A DNA stretch of 64,000 bases from Nonomuraea guangzhouensis (GTDB lineage Bacteria > Actinomycetota > Actinomycetes > Streptosporangiales > Streptosporangiaceae). Positions within the stretch are counted from its first letter, which is position 1; each line of letters begins with the position of its first letter. The notes beneath the pieces are model-generated. The model was not told the DNA's origin. It saw only the letters and a list, made by a program, of their open reading frames with translations, and did no database searches. The stretch lies in NCBI RefSeq assembly GCF_019396345.1, contig NZ_JAHKRM010000041.1, positions 52,559-116,558 on the forward strand, read 5' to 3'. A program made the position numbers and the translations under genes. This document shows, one piece after another, positions 32,522 to 43,364 of this stretch.

Positions 32522-35500
32522 TCAGGCTTTGGGCTGCCCTGTGGTGGCGCAGTGTCCGGCCTTGGCCCCCGCCACCTTCCACTCGGCGCCGGGGAACGGC
32601 GACATGAAGTGCGTCAGCAGGTCCACCGCGTAGTCGGGCACCTGCCCGCCGGGGTCGATCAGCGAGACCATCTGCGGGCCGTCCGCGCCGCGCAGCGTGA
32701 TCGAGTTCGCACCCTTGGCGGCGAAGCCCGGCTTCGCGTCAACGGTCAGGCAGGCCAGCTGCACGCCCGCCGCGCTGATCGCCTGCTTGGCGCCGATCCG
32801 GCGCATCCGCTGGTCGTATCGGCGCATGGCGAGCGAGGTGGCCGGGCCGATGCGGACGGCGTCGCTGAAGATGTCGTTGCCGAGCTTCCTGCTCAGCTTG
32901 ACGTTCAGCTTGACGTCGGGGCGCAGGTTCACCCCGCTCGCGGCGAGGGCGAGGCGCCCGTAGTTGCCCTCGAAGCCGGGGGCGACGTAGCCCAGCGCGG
33001 GCGGCGCCTTCATGCCGAACGGGATCTTGCCCGGTCTGACGCGCAGCCACGCCATGCGGCGGACGTCCAGCGACACGTCCTTGATCGTGCTCCTGCCGAG
33101 CCCGAAGGCGCCGCCGACCTGGTAGGACAGGAAGCCCGTGGTGTACGGGATCTCCTTGCTGACCGCGATCCGCTGCGGTGCGACCGGGTCGATGGCGAGC
33201 CCGGCGTGCACCTGGATCCGCCCTGTCGGCACCGGCTTGGACACCAGGTCGAGCGACTGGTCGGGGTTGAGCCGCACGGTGGTGTCGGCGGCCAGGTCGG
33301 TGACGGCGAGCGACACGTCGCCGAGCTTCCCCTTCGGGTCGATCAGCCCGCCTTCCACGCCGAGGTAGCCGTCGAGCGTGTTGACGCCGCCCAGCGCCTT
33401 GTAGGTGACGGCGGGCATCCGCAGGTTCGCGCCGGAGGCGTCCGCGTCCACGCCGAACCTGGCGGGCACGTCGCCGAAGCGCAGCTCGCCGGTGCCCGCC
33501 CCGTCCACGGTGACCTTCGCGCTGAGGCGCTTGACGGCCGCGGAGTTCGTCACCCGGATGCGGGTCTGCGCGCCATAACTGCCCTGTACGGCGACGGCGG
33601 CCGGGACCGGGTCGATGGCCACGTGACCGCGGAGGTTGCCCGCCTCGGCCTGCAGGTCCAGCGAGCCGAGCGTGGCGGCCGGCTCGATCCGGTAGTTCGC
33701 CTGCACGGCGTTGCCCTGCGTCACGTCGAACGGGCCGACGGACATGCTGGTGATCTTGGATGGCAGCCCGGTGAGCCTGGCCCGTGCCTTGATCGGCATC
33801 GGCGCCAGGATCGTACTGGCCAGGTAGACGCCCAGCGAGCGGCGCTTGGGCGCGAATCCGGCGAACGTGAACGACTTCTTGGCCAGGTCCACCGTGACCT
33901 GGTCCGGCAGTCCCCGCACGTCGAGGTAGCCCTGGACGCCGAAGCAGCCGCGGTCCGTACAGAAGGCACCCGGCCGGCAGCCGGGAGACCCGGCGACGCA
34001 GCCGCCGTCCACCAGCGAGACGCCGCCGGGCATGGCCGGCGCGGCGGCCATGTTCTTGAGCGCGCCCGCCTTGCCGAGCCAGGCGCGGGCCGTCACGTCG
34101 AGCCGGGACCCCGAGTACGTCAGCGCGCCGCCGGTCGCCGAGACCGCGAGGCGGCCGGGCAGCGGTCCGATCCTGCCGAGCAGCCCGAAGCGCAGGTCGT
34201 CCTGGGTGACGTCGGTGTCGAGGGCGAGCGTCTGCCGGGCCGCCTTGAAGTCGGCGGTGAAGCCCTGCTCCCCCGGGCTGAACTCGACCGCCGACAGGCC
34301 CTTGACCCGCACGCTCGCGTCGAGGTCGCCGGTGGCCTGGTCGTAGTGGGCGGCCAGGTGCGGCCCGGCGGGCGCCTTGGCGCCGTCGTGGTTGGCGAAC
34401 GCCACGGCCGCCGAGCCGACCGGGCCCGACAGGCCGCGGAAGCGGTAGGCGCCGCCGTTCCATGAGGCGTCGAAGCGGGCCGGCACGCCGGTCACCTCGG
34501 CGGCGGCGGTGATGTAGCGGCCCTGCGCGGTCGCGCGGGCCAGCGCGGAGACCGAGCGCACCGGGCCGTCCGAGGTCCAGGTCAGCGTCTTGGCGGCGGT
34601 GTCGGCCACCAGTTCGACGTGCTTGCGCACGCCGGACACCTCGGCCTGGACGTCCTCGCCCTGGGGCTTGGTGACGTACGCCTTGTTCGCGTAGATCTGC
34701 ACCTTGCCCAGCGTGGAGGAGGAGCTGATGTCGACGGTCGAGCGCTCCCCCAGCTCCCAGGCGGCCTTGACGTCGTCGTGCACGCCCATGATGGTGCCGT
34801 CGATCGTCGGCCCCGACTTGGTGTCGGTGTAGGCGGCCCTGATCTTGTCGATCACGCCGCTGGCCTGGTAGACCGCCTTCCGGGCGGCCGGGTCGAGCGT
34901 CACGTCGACCTTGGCGGGCGTGTTGGAGATCTCCAGCCTGGCCAGGCGGGTGCCGTCGATGCTGGCCGCGCCGAGGAAGGACCGGCCGCCGGCGCCGACC
35001 TCCAGGCGGGCGTGGGGCACGGAGCCGTAGGTGACGTCGAAGCCGGACAGGCCTGTCAGCAGCCCGGACACGCCGACGGCGTCCCCGTTCTTGATCATCG
35101 TGACGTGGCCGCCGCGCGGGCTGGAGATGGCGCCTTCACCGCGCTGCAGCACGATCGCGAACCGGCCGAGCTTCGAGCTGGAGGTGTGCGTCACGCGGTG
35201 CTCGGCCAGGTCGTTCACCAGCCGGACCTTGGCGGGCAGGCCGCTGAGCTCGGCCCGCAGCACGGTCTTGGCGGCGGCCCGGTCGAAGTAGAGCAGCTTG
35301 GCCGAACCGGCCCGCGGCCGGCCCGAGTCGACGGTGAGGATCTGCTTGCCGTTCGCGGCGGTGTAGGCGGCGGTCATGGACGGCGGGACGTCGCGGGCCT
35401 CGACACTCGCCGCCCTGGCGAGAGCGCCGTCGTTGTAGATGTAGCTGTGCAGTTCGGCGTGGCGGATCGAGCTCGGGCTGCTGAAGCGGATCCGGGCGCC

Positions 35501-36544
35501 GTTCTCGCCCCGGGTCAGCGCGATCTTGGCCCTGGCCGGCATCTTGTCCAGCACCGCCTGGGTGTAGCGGCTGCCGCTGACGGCCAGCGCGTCGAGCTTG
35601 GCGGAACCCGAGCTGGTGACGTCCAGGGTGGTCGAGTCGAGGTTCACGTCGACCGAGAGCTTCTCGGTGGCCGGCGTCTGGCGCAGGCTCACCACGCTGC
35701 GGCCGGTCAGCCCGGCCACGATCGCGGCCGACGCGCCGGGGTCGGTACGCTCGACACTCGCCTTCACCCGCTTGCCCGTGAGGTCGACGGTGAAGGTGCC
35801 CCAGTCGAAGCCGGACAGCGACGCGCCCCGGTGCAACCCGTCGAAGCCGACCGACACGCGGCCGTCATACTCGGCCCAGACCTGCGCCTTGAGGTTCGTC
35901 TCGGCGCCGGGCAGCCGCCTGACCGCGAAGCCCAGCCCGACGGACGAGTCCTTGGGGCTGGCCGTGGGCACCAGGTCGGCTGCCAGGTCGGGCATGCCGT
36001 CGCCGGTGATGTCAGCGGCGGCGGGCACCGCCACGGGCCGGGAGACCGAGCAGGAGACCGGCACGTCCTCGCTCTCCACACAGAGCCGGTAGGACAGCGC
36101 CGACGCGACCTTCTGGGCGGCGAGCTTGTCGAACAGCCCCGCGACCGGATTCTTCACCGCCAGTGTGGCCGCCTGACCGGTATCGGGCAGCACCCGCTTC
36201 GGATCGGGCCGTTTCGCGCCGACGCGCTTGGCCGCCTCCGCGGTGATCTCGTTGACGAGCGTGGGCCCGGCGGGCGTCGTCACCTCGGGCGCCTGCGGGC
36301 CGACGGCCTCGGCGCCCGCGCCCCTGCGGGCCAGCGACGGCTCCAGCGGCACGTTGACGGCCGCGGGCGCCGGCTGCTGCACGGCGGGCAACGGACGGAT
36401 CTTGGGCCTGGCCGCCTGTCTGCCCGAGGGCTGCTCGTACGACGGCGCGGCCGCCTGCGCGGCGACGGGCACGGCCACCAGGGCCGCGCTGGTCATGGAA
36501 GCGGAAACGAGCACGCGCGCGAGGGCGTGCCATGGATACCGCAC
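32522..36544 (-). CDS. Large secreted protein of unknown function, beta-rich repeats
   Basis: A 1340-residue protein. I chose the GTG giving VRYPWHALARVL, 9 nt after GGGGGT, because it produces a clean signal peptide ending AQA; the longer frame adds a Cys-rich, unlikely leader. After a Pro/Ala-rich segment comes ADITGDGMPDLAADL, which resembles a VCBS/FG-GAP calcium loop. The rest is dozens of short strands with a repeating style (V.GLPA.V.V.LD..., L.V.A.G...) and few cysteines except CVAGSPGCRPGAFCTDRGC near residue 900. This suggests a long beta-solenoid or stacked beta-sandwich on or outside the cell surface. No family is recognised. It converges on the hydrolase gene with 4 bp between stops. 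Confidence 0.8.
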   Translation of the reverse strand: MRYPWHALARVLVSASMTSAALVAVPVAAQAAAPSYEQPSGRQAARPKIRPLPAVQQPAPAAVNVPLEPSLARRGAGAEAVGPQAPEVTTPAGPTLVNEITAEAAKRVGAKRPDPKRVLPDTGQAATLAVKNPVAGLFDKLAAQKVASALSYRLCVESEDVPVSCSVSRPVAVPAAADITGDGMPDLAADLVPTASPKDSSVGLGFAVRRLPGAETNLKAQVWAEYDGRVSVGFDGLHRGASLSGFDWGTFTVDLTGKRVKASVERTDPGASAAIVAGLTGRSVVSLRQTPATEKLSVDVNLDSTTLDVTSSGSAKLDALAVSGSRYTQAVLDKMPARAKIALTRGENGARIRFSSPSSIRHAELHSYIYNDGALARAASVEARDVPPSMTAAYTAANGKQILTVDSGRPRAGSAKLLYFDRAAAKTVLRAELSGLPAKVRLVNDLAEHRVTHTSSSKLGRFAIVLQRGEGAISSPRGGHVTMIKNGDAVGVSGLLTGLSGFDVTYGSVPHARLEVGAGGRSFLGAASIDGTRLARLEISNTPAKVDVTLDPAARKAVYQASGVIDKIRAAYTDTKSGPTIDGTIMGVHDDVKAAWELGERSTVDISSSSTLGKVQIYANKAYVTKPQGEDVQAEVSGVRKHVELVADTAAKTLTWTSDGPVRSVSALARATAQGRYITAAAEVTGVPARFDASWNGGAYRFRGLSGPVGSAAVAFANHDGAKAPAGPHLAAHYDQATGDLDASVRVKGLSAVEFSPGEQGFTADFKAARQTLALDTDVTQDDLRFGLLGRIGPLPGRLAVSATGGALTYSGSRLDVTARAWLGKAGALKNMAAAPAMPGGVSLVDGGCVAGSPGCRPGAFCTDRGCFGVQGYLDVRGLPDQVTVDLAKKSFTFAGFAPKRRSLGVYLASTILAPMPIKARARLTGLPSKITSMSVGPFDVTQGNAVQANYRIEPAATLGSLDLQAEAGNLRGHVAIDPVPAAVAVQGSYGAQTRIRVTNSAAVKRLSAKVTVDGAGTGELRFGDVPARFGVDADASGANLRMPAVTYKALGGVNTLDGYLGVEGGLIDPKGKLGDVSLAVTDLAADTTVRLNPDQSLDLVSKPVPTGRIQVHAGLAIDPVAPQRIAVSKEIPYTTGFLSYQVGGAFGLGRSTIKDVSLDVRRMAWLRVRPGKIPFGMKAPPALGYVAPGFEGNYGRLALAASGVNLRPDVKLNVKLSRKLGNDIFSDAVRIGPATSLAMRRYDQRMRRIGAKQAISAAGVQLACLTVDAKPGFAAKGANSITLRGADGPQMVSLIDPGGQVPDYAVDLLTHFMSPFPGAEWKVAGAKAGHCATTGQPKA

Positions 36545-36885
36545 GGAACACTTACCCCCGAAGCGGTGCGATTTATCCCAACAGCAACATAGGTCACAAC
36601 CCGACCACACTTCATCACTTACCGTCAAATTGGGGCCGACATGGGACCCCAACCTCAAGATCAGGGCTTCTCGGCCACGCAGAGGTGCAGGCGGGGCGCA
36701 TCAGCGGGGGTGTGCGACCCGCGCGACGTTGACCTGCGGACGCCGGCCAGCGTGCAGGTGGCCGGCTACGACCGTGCCATCGGGGAGCGCCCAGCGGCCA
36801 GAAAGGTGTGCGGCACAGGCGTGCCTGCTGCCGAAGCTCCGCAACGGGATGCCACTGCCACGATTCGGGCGTGGCTGGTCAGCTT
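36545..36885. other. Intergenic stretch of about 340 bp, no supported gene
   Basis: It lies between the start of the large secreted protein and the 3' end of the 146-residue gene. AT-richer near 36580-36640, where the promoter of the large gene should be. No hairpin or protein frame convinced me. Confidence 0.5.
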
Positions 36886-37326
36886 TCAGGGGTTGATGGG
36901 GTGCGGAGGCAGCGATGCCTCCGCAAGGGTGACTATCCCTTGCAATGGGGCTTGTTCCACCTTGTCCAAGGCTGCTAGTGCTCTTCCTGGTGTGGAGCTG
37001 AGCGAAGGGTTCTGCATGAGGAAGTCGCGCTGAGCTGGGCTCAGCTCTCGAACCACCGGCACATTGTTGACCTTGGCTATCAACATGTTGCTGAAGGTAA
37101 GGAGCGCGTCCGAACTGCCCTGGAGCGAAGCAAGAAGCTGCGCGATAGCGTTGGCCTGCTGTTCCGTGACCTGTGCGTGCGCCGCGCCCAGGAATCGCGC
37201 CTTCGCTCCGGCGACAAGCTCGTCAGCGATCAGGTCAACGCTCTCGTCGGCCACCTGCCTCGTGGCAGCGCGTTTGAGGGAACTCCAGAGGGAACCTCGC
37301 CTGGCTTCACCTCTCATAGTCATCAC
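36886..37326 (-). CDS. Hypothetical 146-residue helical protein
   Basis: A predominantly helical, soluble sequence (SVDLIADELVAGAKARFLGA; QVTEQQANAIAQLLASLQGS) with a C-terminal SPAQRDFLMQNPSLS segment. No family is recognised. It overlaps the upstream 78-residue gene by 20 bp, which points to a coupled pair. Its codon use and GC are a little lower than the flanking secreted-enzyme genes, a mild hint of separate origin. A hairpin (TGCGGAGGCA/TGCCTCCGCA, 36902-36925) is embedded in its last codons. ATG codons at 37323 and 37317 are alternative starts. Confidence 0.65.
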   Translation of the reverse strand: MMTMRGEARRGSLWSSLKRAATRQVADESVDLIADELVAGAKARFLGAAHAQVTEQQANAIAQLLASLQGSSDALLTFSNMLIAKVNNVPVVRELSPAQRDFLMQNPSLSSTPGRALAALDKVEQAPLQGIVTLAEASLPPHPINP

Positions 37327-37543
37327 TGCCTATGAGTTGCAGGCCGAAAGAGTCCAGGACGGCTTCGACCGCCGGCTTGCTACGTCCCAGGTCCTGCTTA
37401 TCAGAGAGATAAAGCAATCCCATCGCAGCCGGTGCCAGACCAGCGGGGACTCCGGCAGGGCCATAAGTGATCGTTGCGATCTTCCCTGCCACTTTACCGG
37501 CGAGTTCGTCGAATTCCTTGTTCTTCTTTTTCTTCTTTCCCAT
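37307..37543 (-). CDS. Hypothetical 78-residue protein with lysine-run N-terminus
   Basis: It starts MGKKKKKNKEFDELAGKVAG after a GGAAGGGCTGGGT ribosome site. The mid part (GPAGVPAGLAPAAMGLLYLS) could be a short amphipathic or membrane-associating helix. No family is recognised. Its stop lies 20 bp inside the next gene, forming a two-gene unit with the 146-residue protein. Confidence 0.65.
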   Translation of the reverse strand: MGKKKKKNKEFDELAGKVAGKIATITYGPAGVPAGLAPAAMGLLYLSDKQDLGRSKPAVEAVLDSFGLQLIGSDDYER

Positions 37544-37702
37544 ACCCAGCCCTTCCGTATGGGAGTTGACGCGTCAGTTCCTCCAAAGTACGCCACCACG
37601 CACAATATGGCTCCCACGACGGAGCGATCGCCTTTGGAAACAGCGCTGACGGCACGGGAGGGGCCGGACGGCGTGTGCCCGCCCGGCCGCTCCGGCTGTG
37701 GT

Positions 37703-39637
<1,935 letters not shown>

Positions 39638-39840
39638 GGACGAGCCTTCCTGTCCTGGGGTCGAAACGGGCGTGCCTTGCCGCACGATCATCCGCCGCCA
39701 CGCGACCGCTAACATCAGGTGCTTCCCACCCGACCACCCCTACATCCACCGACATCCACCGACGGTGTTTCTCGCCGACTCCCCCGGCCTGTCCTTCGCC
39801 GCCGCCAAGGGCGACGATGCAGGCTCACTCCCAGGGTGGG

Positions 39841-40404
39841 CTACAGGTGCGAGATGTCGTGGTGACGCCGGATGTGCTCCGTGAAGGCCCGCATGTAGCC
39901 GGTCAGAAATTCGGCGGTGGCCGGCACCTGGATGGCTCCCTCGTCGTCGATCAGTCCCTTGGTGAAGTGGATGTAGGCCTCGGGCTGGCCCAGCACCGGG
40001 GCGTTGGTAAAGGACAGGATGGTCTTGAGGTGCTGCTGTGCGACCGCGGTGGAGATCGGGCCGGGCGAGGTTCCGATGATCGCGGACGGCTTGCCGTTCA
40101 GCACGTTGGCCCCATAAGGCCGGGTCGCCCAGTCGATGGCGTTCTTCAGCGCGCCCGGGATGGATCGGTTGTACTCCGGGGTGATGAACAGGAGGGCGTC
40201 GGAGGCCTTGATCGCGTCCTTGAACTCCTGGGCCACGGCGGGGTAGTCGTGGTCGTGGTCGTGGCTGTACAAGGGCAGCTCGCCGATGGGGATCTCCGTG
40301 AGGTGGAGCTCCGGCGGCGCGAGACGGGTCAACGCCAGAGCGAGCTTCCTGTTGATCGACTTCTGGGACAGGCTCCCGACGATGTAACCAACGGTGTAAG
40401 TCAC
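39841..40404 (-). CDS. NADPH-dependent FMN reductase family protein
   Basis: A 187-residue flavodoxin-fold protein with phosphate loop GSLSQKSINRKL and the flavin motif TPEYNRSIPGALKNAIDW, then GTSPGPISTAVAQ. It reduces flavin or quinones with NAD(P)H. A His-Asp run (YSHDHDHDYP) replaces the common loop after the second strand. It lies downstream of an SDR remnant and a nitroreductase on the same strand, so it may have been part of a flavoenzyme operon. Confidence 0.9.
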   Translation of the reverse strand: MTYTVGYIVGSLSQKSINRKLALALTRLAPPELHLTEIPIGELPLYSHDHDHDYPAVAQEFKDAIKASDALLFITPEYNRSIPGALKNAIDWATRPYGANVLNGKPSAIIGTSPGPISTAVAQQHLKTILSFTNAPVLGQPEAYIHFTKGLIDDEGAIQVPATAEFLTGYMRAFTEHIRRHHDISHL

Positions 40405-40416
40405 TGCATTTTCCTC

Positions 40417-40692
40417 TCAAGGTATGAACATGCCGCCGCCAACGTGGACGGCCTGGCTGGTGATGAAGTCGGCGTTGGAAGAGTCGACCGTGCCGACGTG
40501 GTCTTCGGGCACCTGGTCGCGTCGCAGGGCCCGGGTGTCGCGCGGCGTTCCCGGCAGCGCCGCTGGGAACGTCTTACGCGCCTGTTCGGTCTTGGTGCGG
40601 CCGGGGATGATCATGTGATGGCCGCCCAGTTCACGGGCGGGCGAACCCGGCGACACCAGCCTTGGCCGCGACGTAATGCGTCTGGCCGTGAT
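40417..40692 (-). pseudogene. Short-chain dehydrogenase remnant
   Basis: On the minus strand, one frame reads HGQTHYVAAKAGVAGFARP, which contains the SDR catalytic YxxxK segment, and stops at 40631. A second frame then carries the C-terminus: IPGRTKTEQARKTFPAALPG, DQVPEDHVGTV and NADFITSQAVHVGGGMFIP. The N-terminal Rossmann motif is gone, and frames are broken, so it is a 5'-truncated, frameshifted pseudogene squeezed between two flavoenzyme genes. Confidence 0.7.
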
Positions 40693-40695
40693 GGA

Positions 40696-41361
40696 TCAGC
40701 CCTCGACGAACGTGACCGTCTCGTCGAGGGGCGCCCGGCCCGTACGGATGTAACTCGCCGTAGGGTCCTCGAACCCGATGGACATGCCGCAGAAGAGGAT
40801 GAGCTCGTCCGGAGGTGACACGACCTCGGCGACGGTCTTGCGATACATCGACCACGCCATCTGCGGGCAACTGTGCAGCCCTTCGGCGCGGAGCAGCAGC
40901 ATGACGGTCTGCAGGTACATGCCGAGGTCGGACCATTGGGGCAGGCCCAGGTCGCGGTCGATGTAGCAGAACAGGGCGGCGGGCGCGCCGTAACAGTCCC
41001 AGTTCGCGGAAGCGGCCCGCTGGCGCGCCTCCAAGTCGTCACGCGCAATACCGAGTGCGCCGTAATGCTCCTGGCCGAAGGCGAATCGGTGCTCGCGATA
41101 CGGGGACTTCAGTACGGGCGGGTACGTCTCGTACTCCCGCTCGTCCCAGGGGTCACCCGCGGCCAGGCGCTCGCCGGCGCGTTTCTTGAGCTCGGCCAGC
41201 GGCTCACCGGTCAGCACATAGGCGCGCCATGGCTGGAGGTTCGATGCGGACGGCGACCAAGCCGCGGCGGACAGCACGCGCTCCAGCACCTCCCTTGGGA
41301 CAGGGCGGTCGGTGAATGCGCGCACCGCTCGTCGGCTCGTCACCGCCTCATAGACGTCCAA
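40696..41361 (-). CDS. Nitroreductase family protein
   Basis: A 221-residue FMN enzyme. The N-terminal FMN-phosphate block is SRRAVRAFTDRPVP, followed by AAWSPSASNLQPWRAYVL. The mid-part PQWSDLGMYLQTVMLLLRAE and the C-terminal CGMSIGFED complete the family pattern. It would reduce nitro groups or quinones with NAD(P)H. A 27-bp element 56 bp upstream is shared with the MarR gene at 41574, so that regulator probably controls it. Confidence 0.92.
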   Translation of the reverse strand: MDVYEAVTSRRAVRAFTDRPVPREVLERVLSAAAWSPSASNLQPWRAYVLTGEPLAELKKRAGERLAAGDPWDEREYETYPPVLKSPYREHRFAFGQEHYGALGIARDDLEARQRAASANWDCYGAPAALFCYIDRDLGLPQWSDLGMYLQTVMLLLRAEGLHSCPQMAWSMYRKTVAEVVSPPDELILFCGMSIGFEDPTASYIRTGRAPLDETVTFVEG

Positions 41362-41416
41362 GATCGCCAGCTCCCTCTGGTCGGTTCGTCTAACTTAGCT
41401 ACGTTCACGACCATAT

Positions 41417-41443
41417 CATTCGCAATAGTATCACTCAATACTA
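41417..41443. promoter_or_regulatory. MarR-type box upstream of the nitroreductase gene
   Basis: It contains ATAGTAT-CACTCA-ATACTAT (perfect 7-bp arms, 41425-41444) preceded by CATTCG. The CATTCG...GTATCA...ATA.TA arrangement recurs with identical spacing at 42085-42111. Confidence 0.65.
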
Positions 41444-41573
41444 TCTGGTGAGAGATGTATGTCTCACTCATCGCAAGGAAGCCGGCTCGCGAAGGAACCG
41501 ACCATGAACGTCGCCGTCGCCCACTACTGCGCTACTGGACCGACTTCACGCCGGCGCAGGCGGTTGGGTGCGC

Positions 41574-42059
41574 CTACGCCTCACCGTCTGCGGGATAGGC
41601 GAACCGGGTCAACAGATCTCTCAGCTGCTCGAGCCCGCCGGGCTCCAGGCCGGCAACCAGGCGCTCAGCCAGCGGCTCCGCCGCCACATGGGCCGCGTCG
41701 AAAAGCTCGACGCCCTGGGGCGTGATCTCCACTGCCCGCGCCCGCCGGTCCCCCGGAACGGGCTTGCGCACAGCCAGCCCCTTACGCTCCAGGTCGTCCA
41801 CGACCCGCATGATTCCCGCCTTGTCCGACCCCGTCGCCGCCGCCAGGTCCCGCTGCATCGTGGGCCCGCGGTCGACCAGCACGATCAGCACGGCGAAATG
41901 CCGCAACTCAATGCCGAGCGGCCGAAGCGCGTCTGCCATCACCGTGGCCGCGCGCCAGTGCGCCTGGCGCAGCAGCAAGCCGAGAGCGAAAGGCGAGGCA
42001 TCCCCGGGGCGGTCGGTCGCCCGCGAGACGGTGGTCGCGTCAGGAACGTCAGCGCTCAT
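41574..42059 (-). CDS. MarR-family transcriptional regulator
   Basis: A 161-residue winged-helix protein. The recognition region is QRDLAAATGSDKAGIMRVVD and the wing is KPVPGDRRARAVEIT. It lies upstream of the nitroreductase on the same strand with a 212-bp gap. The same 27-bp element occurs 26 bp before its own ATG and 56 bp before the nitroreductase ATG, so autoregulation and control of the nitroreductase are likely. The inducer is probably a phenolic, nitro or quinone compound (inference). Confidence 0.92.
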   Translation of the reverse strand: MSADVPDATTVSRATDRPGDASPFALGLLLRQAHWRAATVMADALRPLGIELRHFAVLIVLVDRGPTMQRDLAAATGSDKAGIMRVVDDLERKGLAVRKPVPGDRRARAVEITPQGVELFDAAHVAAEPLAERLVAGLEPGGLEQLRDLLTRFAYPADGEA

Positions 42060-42084
42060 GAACCCAGTTTACCAGGCATAATTT

Positions 42085-42111
42085 CATTCGATACGGTATC
42101 ATTTGATATTA
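42085..42111. promoter_or_regulatory. MarR-type box upstream of the MarR gene
   Basis: CATTCGATACG then GTATCATTTGATATTA; 12 of the last 16 bases match the box at 41428-41443 and CATTCG lies at the same distance. It also contains GATAC-G-GTATC. Confidence 0.6.
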
Positions 42112-42141
42112 AAGTGCGATGCGCCAGGACTGCCGGGCACG

Positions 42142-42741
42142 CTAGATGAGCGCGTCGAGAAGGCGTTCGGCCTGGGCGAGGACGGCGGTGAGCGTCGCGG
42201 CCGGATCGCCGGCGCGGGCGATGAGCATCCCGCCCTCGCACAGCGCCCCGAAGATCAGGTGCGCGCGGACCGTCACGTCGCCGGGCGCGATGCCGCCCTG
42301 GGATGCTGCCACCTCCAGGCCGGCGCGCAGCAGCTTGAGCGTGTGCTCGTACTCGATCTCCCGTACCCCGTCCCAGCCCAGGACGGCGGGCCCGTCGAGC
42401 AGGACGATCCGCCGCACCTCGGGGCCGGCGCAGGCCAGCAGGAAGGCCAGCGCGCCCAGCCGGACCGCCTCCCGGGGATCGTCGGTCCCGGTGGAGGCGG
42501 CGGCGATCAGCTCGGCCAGCCGCTCCTCCTGCCGGACGAACACGGCCCTGAACACATCGGCCTTCCCGGCGAAGTGATGATAGACCGCGCCCTTGGTCAT
42601 GCCGCTCTCGCGCGCGATGTCGTCGATCGAGGTCGCCGCGTAGCCGTCCCTGCCGAACAGCCGCAGCGCGGTCTCGATCAGCTCGCCGGTCGTCACCCTG
42701 GTCCGCTCGGCCTGCGTCCGCCGCCCCACGCCCACGCCCAC
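42142..42741 (-). CDS. TetR-family transcriptional regulator
   Basis: A 199-residue repressor. The helix-turn-helix is SIDDIARESGMTKGAVYHHF with FAGKADVF, and the C-terminal half is of the TetR_C type (AHLIFGALCEGGMLIARAGD). It is divergent from a GNAT acetyltransferase across 77 bp and may regulate it, although I see no clear palindrome between them. The ligand is unknown. Confidence 0.92.
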   Translation of the reverse strand: MGVGVGRRTQAERTRVTTGELIETALRLFGRDGYAATSIDDIARESGMTKGAVYHHFAGKADVFRAVFVRQEERLAELIAAASTGTDDPREAVRLGALAFLLACAGPEVRRIVLLDGPAVLGWDGVREIEYEHTLKLLRAGLEVAASQGGIAPGDVTVRAHLIFGALCEGGMLIARAGDPAATLTAVLAQAERLLDALI

Positions 42742-42818
42742 CTCTTTCGCCGTTCACCGCACTCAATCACACGGAAAACGGGTCGAGGAGCGGTGGGGCC
42801 GCTGGCTAGCGTGGGCGC

Positions 42819-43364
42819 GTGCACAGCTATCTGGAGACCGACCGCATGACCCTGCGCCGCTTCACCGAGGCCGACGCGGACGACCTCGTCGAGCTGCACA
42901 ACGACCCCGACGTGATGCGCTACCTCAACGGCGGCAAGGCCACCCCGCGCGAGGTGATCGTCGGCGAGACCCTGCCCGCCTTCATCCGCGGCGGCTACTT
43001 CGCCGCCGTCGAGCGGGAGTCGGGCGAGTTCCTGGGCTGGTTCCACCTGCGGGCGCCCAAGGGCGGCACCGAGGACGAGCCCGAGCTGGGCTACCGGCTG
43101 CGCAAGTCGTCCTGGGGCAAGGGCTACGCCACGGAAGGCTCGCTGGCCCTCATCGACAAGGCGTTCGCCGAGCTGGGCGCCCGCCGGGTCTTCGCCCAGA
43201 CGATGTCGGTGAACCGCGGCTCCCGGCGGGTGATGGAGAAGTGCGGACTGCGCTTCGTGCGCACGTTCTTCGCGGACTGGCCGGACGTCATCGACGGCTC
43301 CGACCAGGGTGAGGTGGAGTACGAGCTCCTCAGGCCGGATTGGGCGGCCCAGGCGAAGCGCTAG
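42819..43364 (+). CDS. GNAT-family N-acetyltransferase (RimJ/RimL type)
   Basis: A 181-residue acetyl-CoA-dependent transferase starting at GTG. It has the Acetyltransf_3 start LETDRMTLRRFTEADADDLV, the acetyl-CoA pyrophosphate loop KSSWGKGYATEGSLAL (Q/RxxGxG/A variant) and AQTMSVNRGSRRVMEKCGLR. It acetylates an amine on a protein or small molecule; the substrate is unknown. Its 3' end overlaps the convergent membrane-protein gene by 4 bp. Confidence 0.92.
   Translation: MHSYLETDRMTLRRFTEADADDLVELHNDPDVMRYLNGGKATPREVIVGETLPAFIRGGYFAAVERESGEFLGWFHLRAPKGGTEDEPELGYRLRKSSWGKGYATEGSLALIDKAFAELGARRVFAQTMSVNRGSRRVMEKCGLRFVRTFFADWPDVIDGSDQGEVEYELLRPDWAAQAKR

Noticed and set aside
36902..36925. Terminator hairpin TGCGGAGGCA/TGCCTCCGCA
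   Set aside because: It lies inside the last codons of the 146-residue gene with no T-run, so I mention it only there; it may be accidental in GC-rich coding DNA.
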